This document shows positions 7,910 through 11,628 of a stretch of DNA of 11,628 bases, in pieces. The DNA is taken from assembly GCA_007117055.1 (NCBI GenBank), contig SKHH01000199.1:1-11628 (forward strand), read 5' to 3'. Made by a program: the position numbers and the translations under genes. The notes under the pieces were generated by a model. That model ran no database searches. It saw only the letters and a list, made by a program, of their open reading frames with translations, and was not told the origin of the DNA. The DNA comes from Lishizhenia sp. Lineage in GTDB: Bacteria; Bacteroidota; Bacteroidia; Flavobacteriales_D; Crocinitomicaceae. Each line of letters begins with the position of its first letter. Position 1 is the first letter of the stretch.

Positions 7910-8713
7910 TTATCGTTTTGGTTTAACTTCAATTAATCGTAAAGGAAACAACAATTCGATGAGATCCATTTTTTCGCGGTATTCTTTAACACGTGGTTTA
8001 TCTTCTAACATGTTTTGTTGATAATAAGTTCGCATCGCAGTATACGAAATACCGAATAAATCTTCTGCTTCTTGGTCTCTAAGTTCAGCAACTGCTTTTT
8101 CAACTTCAGATTGAACAGCTACATAGGCACTATAATCCGTATCGATAAAAGATTCTAATCGGACGTGAGCTTGTAACGCAATTTCCGGCATTTCTTTTTT
8201 ACCACTATATTGCGTATACATCTCAATAATTTTCACCTTTTTATTCCATTCAGCAATTTCATTTAATGTTTGCTCAATGTACTTTTCGATTTTAGGATCT
8301 TTTGAAGCGTCTTGCTTTTCGTAATTATCCAAACGTGTATTTGCTTCGGCTAATTTTTGCATGTACAAATCTTTTGTACCAAAAGCATAATACGGATAAT
8401 CCAGTTTACGATTGGTTTTTTTATCTCTATTAATGAGGTAAAAGTGCTTAATTCTACCATTCAAATCTTCAATATCTTCAGGTCGAATAATAGAATCACG
8501 CGCTTGAATCACCTGTCTACTGTTGATCGAAATTTTATAAATATTTTTCTTTTCAACAGGGTCAGATTTTTCAACCTCTACTTTTTTCGGAATTTTACGC
8601 AGGTAGGCTACATCTTTGTCCATTGTTGTAGTAACAAGGAAAAAGATTAAGAGCAAGAAGGCAATATCTGCCATCGAACCCGCATTAATTTCCGGTGCTT
8701 CTCGCTTTGCCAT
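7910..8713 (-). CDS. exbD: ExbD/TolR-family protein with long helical insertion (longer paralogue)
   Basis: The 267 residues start with the ExbD signature: a short charged tail, then EINAGSMADIAFLLLIFFLV (8-27) with the conserved Asp16 in a single membrane helix. The periplasmic part is unusual. A first strand-like piece (IYKISINSRQVI, 58-69) is followed by a charged, probably helical stretch (about 85-175), and only then by a segment resembling the family core (EIALQAHVRLESFID, 177-191, then a long helix). Ordinary ExbD proteins are about 140 residues, so roughly 100 are extra. It starts one base after the four-helix gene upstream, implying one transcript with the channel gene. The family call is firm from the N-terminus; the role of the insertion is unknown. 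Confidence 0.88.
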   Translation of the reverse strand: MAKREAPEINAGSMADIAFLLLIFFLVTTTMDKDVAYLRKIPKKVEVEKSDPVEKKNIYKISINSRQVIQARDSIIRPEDIEDLNGRIKHFYLINRDKKTNRKLDYPYYAFGTKDLYMQKLAEANTRLDNYEKQDASKDPKIEKYIEQTLNEIAEWNKKVKIIEMYTQYSGKKEMPEIALQAHVRLESFIDTDYSAYVAVQSEVEKAVAELRDQEAEDLFGISYTAMRTYYQQNMLEDKPRVKEYREKMDLIELLFPLRLIEVKPKR

Positions 8714-8714
8714 A

Positions 8715-9200
8715 TTAATTTTTTCTTACTAATTTAAGTACGAAACCTAGTCCTAATGCAAGTACTGCACAAACAGTGATTGCAGTTAAAGCTGTTATAA
8801 TTCCTGCATGTGTAAAATTAATTACTCCTTGGTCTGCAGTAAGTCCTCCTCCAAGATTTAGCGATTCAGAGGTGTCTGTTGTACCAATCGCATATAAAAT
8901 AAAGAAGAATACTGCGGCAATAATAATACCTAATACTGATTTTATCGCAACCATTGGTCGAGTAGCTAATAATGCAGCGAAAAACCCTAAAACAAGAACT
9001 ACTGCGGCAATAATGGTAATATAACTAATGTTCATTACTGCACTAAAAGCAACACTGTCCATGAATTCAGCTTGAACTAGTTTGTCACTATCAGCATTAA
9101 CACCAGATCCCATTACTACTAAACCAGCGATTAAAGCAGGAGCAATAATTATTACCTTAATGATAATGCCAATAATATTTAATTTTTTTTCGTTTTCCAT
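8715..9200 (-). CDS. Unrecognised four-helix membrane protein between exbB and exbD
   Basis: I do not recognise a named family for this 161-residue protein. Four hydrophobic segments are visible, at about 8-30, 57-79, 86-105 and 130-157, with short soluble loops; the 31-50 and 106-129 loops should lie on the same side. The N-terminus (MENEKK) and C-terminus (KLVRKN) are charged and probably cytoplasmic, placing both loops in the periplasm. The second loop is Gly- and Ser/Thr-rich (SESLNLGGGL). There are no obvious catalytic motifs. It sits 34 bases after the channel gene and one base before the longer exbD, so it is almost certainly co-made with them. An accessory subunit or assembly factor of the ExbB-ExbD motor is a reasonable inference, but nothing in the sequence proves it. 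Confidence 0.85.
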   Translation of the reverse strand: MENEKKLNIIGIIIKVIIIAPALIAGLVVMGSGVNADSDKLVQAEFMDSVAFSAVMNISYITIIAAVVLVLGFFAALLATRPMVAIKSVLGIIIAAVFFFILYAIGTTDTSESLNLGGGLTADQGVINFTHAGIITALTAITVCAVLALGLGFVLKLVRKN

Positions 9201-9234
9201 GTTGTGATGGATTTTTGACGGTTAATACTATCTA

Positions 9235-10098
9235 TTATTTTCCAGCAACTTTGTGCTTCAACATCATATCTACTAATGTGATAGATGAATTCTCCATTTC
9301 ATTCACAATACCGTCCACTTTTGCTACGATATAATTGTAAAAAATCTGAAGAATAATCGCTGAAATCAAACCAAATACTGTTGTTAAAAGCGCTACCTGA
9401 ATACCACCTGCTACAGTAATTGGAGAAACTTGTCCGTCCTCAACAATCTTTTCAAAAGCCTGAATCATACCGATAACTGTTCCCATAAATCCAAGCATCG
9501 GAGCCAAGGCAATAAATAAAGAAATCCAAGAAACTCCTTTTTCTAATAGGCCCATTTGAACACCACCGTAATTTACTACAGACTTTTCAACAGCTTCAAT
9601 TCCTTCTTCGGCTCTATCTAATCCTTGATAGTAAATAGAAGCAATTGGACCACGTGTATTTCTACAAAGTTCTTTTGCGGCGTCCACACCTCCTGAAGAC
9701 AATGCGCTTTCAACATCTAAAATAAATTTCTTTGTGTTGATAGAAGATAAATTAAGGTAAACAATACGCTCAATACAAAGCGCTAAACCAATAATCAAAG
9801 CAATTAATACGATACCCATCCAAAATGGATCTCCTTCAATAAACTTTTGTTTCAAACGTGAAGTAAAGCCTACATCAGCAGTTGAACTTTCTTCTTCTGC
9901 TACTTCATCTGCAACAGCAACAACATCTTCTTGCTCTTCAAGAGCCACTTCTGTTAAGCTTTCTGATGCATCATCATCTTCTACTACTTCTTCCGTCATT
10001 ACTTCTTCTACGTCCCCATCTTCTTGTGCGTGAGAGAAACTTGAGAAACCGAATGTTAACATTCCGGCTACGACTAGAGAACTTACAATTTTTTTCAT
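9235..10098 (-). CDS. exbB: MotA/TolQ/ExbB-family proton channel protein with signal peptide and acidic linker
   Basis: This 287-residue protein is the channel-forming partner of the ExbD proteins downstream. Residues 1-25 look like a cleavable signal peptide (MKKIVSSLVV start, SHAQ cleavage region). Residues 26-75 are extremely acidic (23 Asp/Glu, no Lys/Arg) and should be periplasmic. Membrane helix 1 is about 92-115, followed by the large cytoplasmic loop, helix 2 (about 190-214, with MLGFMGTVIGMIQAF) and helix 3 (about 229-256, with ALLTTVFGLISA). These two stretches are the family signature. The predicted complex sits in the inner membrane and uses proton motive force. A good promoter lies upstream at 10143-10172. 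Whether it serves TonB-dependent uptake, Tol-like constriction or another task is not shown here, as no tonB, tolA or pal gene is adjacent. Confidence 0.92.
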   Translation of the reverse strand: MKKIVSSLVVAGMLTFGFSSFSHAQEDGDVEEVMTEEVVEDDDASESLTEVALEEQEDVVAVADEVAEEESSTADVGFTSRLKQKFIEGDPFWMGIVLIALIIGLALCIERIVYLNLSSINTKKFILDVESALSSGGVDAAKELCRNTRGPIASIYYQGLDRAEEGIEAVEKSVVNYGGVQMGLLEKGVSWISLFIALAPMLGFMGTVIGMIQAFEKIVEDGQVSPITVAGGIQVALLTTVFGLISAIILQIFYNYIVAKVDGIVNEMENSSITLVDMMLKHKVAGK

Positions 10099-10142
10099 GT
10101 TCTAAAGGTTAAAATTTAATCGTTTAAATTAATTAATAATTC

Positions 10143-10172
10143 CAAAATTAATAATATCTAACTAAAAAGCAA
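10143..10172 (-). promoter_or_regulatory. Bacteroidota-type promoter of the exbB-exbD operon
   Basis: On the minus strand, TTG (10172-10170) is followed after 19 bases by TAATTTTG (10150-10143). This matches the Bacteroidota housekeeping pattern, a -33 TTG(TTTG) and a -7 TAnnTTTG about 19-21 bases apart. Transcription would start near 10136-10138, leaving a leader of about 40 bases before the exbB ATG at 10098. The -33 element lies only 5 bases beyond the 3' end of the tRNA-Ser gene on the same strand, so the tRNA trailer and this promoter share DNA. Confidence 0.6.
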
Positions 10173-10176
10173 CTTG

Positions 10177-10266
10177 CGGAGAGAGAGGGATTCGAACCCT
10201 CGGTTCCGGTGCAACCGGAACACTCGCTTTCCAGGCGAGCCAGTTCAGCCACTCCTGCACCTCTCC
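10177..10266 (-). tRNA. tRNA-Ser (anticodon GGA)
   Basis: Read on the minus strand, this 90-base gene folds as a class II tRNA. The acceptor stem is GGAGAGG with TCTCTCC (one G-U pair) and discriminator G73, as expected for serine. The anticodon stem CTCGC/GCGAG encloses the loop CTGGAAA, giving anticodon GGA, which reads UCC and UCU. The long variable arm is GTTCCGG/CCGGAAC, and the T-arm is GAGGG TTCGAAT CCCTC. The 3' CCA is not encoded (CAAGTT follows the discriminator), so it must be added by nucleotidyltransferase. I found no convincing promoter just upstream. Confidence 0.96.
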
Positions 10267-10525
10267 CGTTGAATTTTAATTTCGTCGCTAAAGTACAAAA
10301 AAATAATAATCTCAAAGTCAATACTTAGTTTAACTTAATATTTGTTTAACCTTCGGTAGGTTTTAGTGAGTCATCCGTTTTCTATTATTGACGAAGTTTG
10401 TTTTACTTTTCGAATTGAAAACCAGCGGGTTTTACTAAGACAATGTTGCACTAATTTTAGAATTGACTTTTTTTTTATCGGTTTAAATGCATATTTAATA
10501 TCTTTACGCTATTATTTGATTTTTC
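10267..10525. other. Intergenic region between divergent tRNA-Ser and class A PBP gene
   Basis: This stretch should hold the promoters of both the tRNA (minus) and the PBP gene (plus). I see no exact TAnnTTTG match in either direction. The nearest are TGACTTTG on the minus strand (10313-10320) and TATCTTTA on the plus strand (10499-10506), each with one mismatch and no well-spaced TTG. A small hairpin, AACCT (10348-10352) with AGGTT (10358-10362), is followed by TTTA and is too weak to name. An open frame on the plus strand from 10366 has no family features and overlaps the start of the PBP gene, so I do not call it. Confidence 0.35.
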
Positions 10526-11628
10526 ATGTCCAATACCAAAAAAAATACTACCCCAAAAAATACCCGTCCAAAATTTACGCGACGAACTTCTACTATCCTT
10601 ATACTTTTAATTTGGTTGGTGGGATTGATGCCTTTTTTCGGGATTTTATATTTACGTTATGTAACAACGGATAGCAGTAACCTTCCGTCTCCGGCAATTT
10701 TAGAAACACAGGAGGAGTTATTGGCTACTACCATTTTTGCAGATGACGGAATTACAGAGTTGGGAAAGTATTGGAAAGTAAACAGAACAAGTGTAGATTA
10801 TAAGGACATTTCTCCTTATGTAATATCTGCGCTTATTTCCACAGAAGATGAACGATTTGAACGACACGCTGGAATTGATGCGAAAGCTGTAGGTCGAGCG
10901 CTAACCTCATTTGGCGGAGCTGGTGGAGCTTCAACGATTAGTCAACAGTTGGCCAAACAATTGTTTACCTTAAAAGAAAGGGAGGATAAACGAGCAGCAC
11001 AATTAGATAATGATGACCCAGACGCATTAACGGACGAAGAAAAAACCATTCGTAGAATGCATCCGTTGGAAAAACGTTTTTATGAAAAAATAAAAGAGAA
11101 TATAATAGCGCTTAGATTAGAAAAACGGTATACGAAGAAGGAAGTGGTTACGATGTATTTGAATCAATTTGATTTTGTTAATAATGCTGTAGGAATTTCC
11201 TCTGCTTCTCGCATTTATTTCAATAAACATGCTAGAGACTTATCAAAAATAGAAGCCGCTATGCTTGTAGGTATGTGTAAAAATCCTACATTATATAATC
11301 CGTACAGTTATAAGGTGAAAAATTACCGTGCAATTATTGCAAATTATGAAAATAGAAACCCAGAAGATATTACACTTGAGGAAATTCAGCAACGTCGTGA
11401 AGCGGATTCGATTCGAGCGATTGAAAGACGAAATACTGTTCTTTATAAATGGTACGAAAACAGTCAAAAAGAAAACAATTCTTTAACGGCAACCATTTCA
11501 AGAGAAGAATACGACAGTTTAAAGTTGTTACCTGTTGTAACTAATTATCAGTCGGTTGATCATAAAAAAGGGTTGGCGCCTTATTTTAGAGAATCTTTGC
11601 GCAGTGAGTTGAGAGCCGTTTTGCGTTC
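10526..11628 (+). CDS. Class A penicillin-binding protein (PBP1A-type), N-terminal glycosyltransferase part; 3' truncated by window
   Basis: The frame is open from ATG 10526 to the window end, giving 367 codons plus two bases. It has a basic Thr/Asn/Lys-rich cytoplasmic tail (1-21), one membrane helix (about 22-43), then the GT51 peptidoglycan glycosyltransferase domain, which polymerises lipid II at the periplasmic face. Motifs in order are STEDERFERHAGID with catalytic Glu107, GGASTISQQLAKQ (133-145), the EKIKENIIALRLEKRYTK helix, the TMYLNQ segment, and LVGMCKNPTLYNP. The last visible stretch, HKKGLAPYFRESLR, is the linker seen in Bacteroidota PBP1A proteins before the transpeptidase domain. 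The serine transpeptidase motifs are beyond the window, so bifunctionality is expected, not seen. A charged insertion lies at about 150-175 between the second and third motifs. Confidence 0.94.
   Translation, partial: MSNTKKNTTPKNTRPKFTRRTSTILILLIWLVGLMPFFGILYLRYVTTDSSNLPSPAILETQEELLATTIFADDGITELGKYWKVNRTSVDYKDISPYVISALISTEDERFERHAGIDAKAVGRALTSFGGAGGASTISQQLAKQLFTLKEREDKRAAQLDNDDPDALTDEEKTIRRMHPLEKRFYEKIKENIIALRLEKRYTKKEVVTMYLNQFDFVNNAVGISSASRIYFNKHARDLSKIEAAMLVGMCKNPTLYNPYSYKVKNYRAIIANYENRNPEDITLEEIQQRREADSIRAIERRNTVLYKWYENSQKENNSLTATISREEYDSLKLLPVVTNYQSVDHKKGLAPYFRESLRSELRAVLR

Noticed and set aside
8357..8650. Plus-strand open frame opposite the long exbD.
   Set aside because: Antisense of a well-supported gene, no motif, no promoter.
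9196..9211. Small hairpin TCCAT/ATGGA covering the start codon of the four-helix protein gene, as possible translational control.
   Set aside because: Only 5 base pairs with two G-C; too weak and likely by chance.
9882..10112. Plus-strand open frame rich in Leu and His opposite the exbB start.
   Set aside because: It is the antisense reading of the Glu/Asp-rich linker; the low-complexity composition explains the open frame.
10348..10362. Hairpin AACCT/AGGTT followed by a short T-run, as terminator.
   Set aside because: Five-bp stem and only four T residues; no plus-strand gene upstream needs a terminator here.
10366..10674. Plus-strand open frame of 102 codons ahead of and overlapping the class A PBP gene.
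   Set aside because: It overlaps the PBP gene in another frame for about half its length, and its sequence shows no recognisable domain or sensible membrane pattern.

Overview
The window looks like chromosomal DNA of a Bacteroidota, most likely a member of the Flavobacteriales. It is AT-rich, ribosome binding sites are largely missing, and one upstream region carries a Bacteroidota-type promoter (TTG, 19 nt, TAATTTTG). The gene order purH-mreB-mreC-mreD-mrdA-rodA and an ExbB channel gene followed by two ExbD genes also fit this group. No mobile element, CRISPR array or obvious foreign gene is visible.

Layout. Positions 1-723 hold the 3' part of purH (end of purine synthesis). Positions 852-7379 hold a tight plus-strand cluster for rod-shape and lateral-wall synthesis: mreB, mreC, mreD, mrdA (PBP2), rodA, and finally a CPBP-family intramembrane protease. 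From mreC onward the genes abut or overlap by 4 bases (ATGA, GTGA), so translation is probably coupled. On the minus strand, 10098 down to 7385 is a four-gene operon: an ExbB/TolQ/MotA-type channel with signal peptide and acidic linker, an unrecognised four-helix membrane protein, a long ExbD and a shorter ExbD. This operon converges on the protease gene with 5 bases between stop codons. Upstream of it, also on the minus strand, is a tRNA-Ser(GGA). At 10526 a plus-strand class A penicillin-binding protein (PBP1A type) begins and runs off the window.

How the genes work together. MreB filaments with MreC and MreD organise the RodA glycosyltransferase and the PBP2 transpeptidase. The class A PBP at the right edge is the bifunctional polymerase working beside this machinery. 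The ExbB/ExbD operon would supply proton-motive-force-driven work across the envelope, but no TonB or TolA-like gene lies next to it here.

Most of the window is conserved core genome and I do not see a clear new defence or mobile system. The items most worth a second look are the unrecognised four-helix protein between exbB and exbD, the helical insertion in the longer ExbD, the protease translationally coupled to rodA, the two extra hydrophobic segments in RodA, a Cys/His cluster in PBP2, and a strong hairpin inside the end of the protease gene that may terminate the opposing operon.
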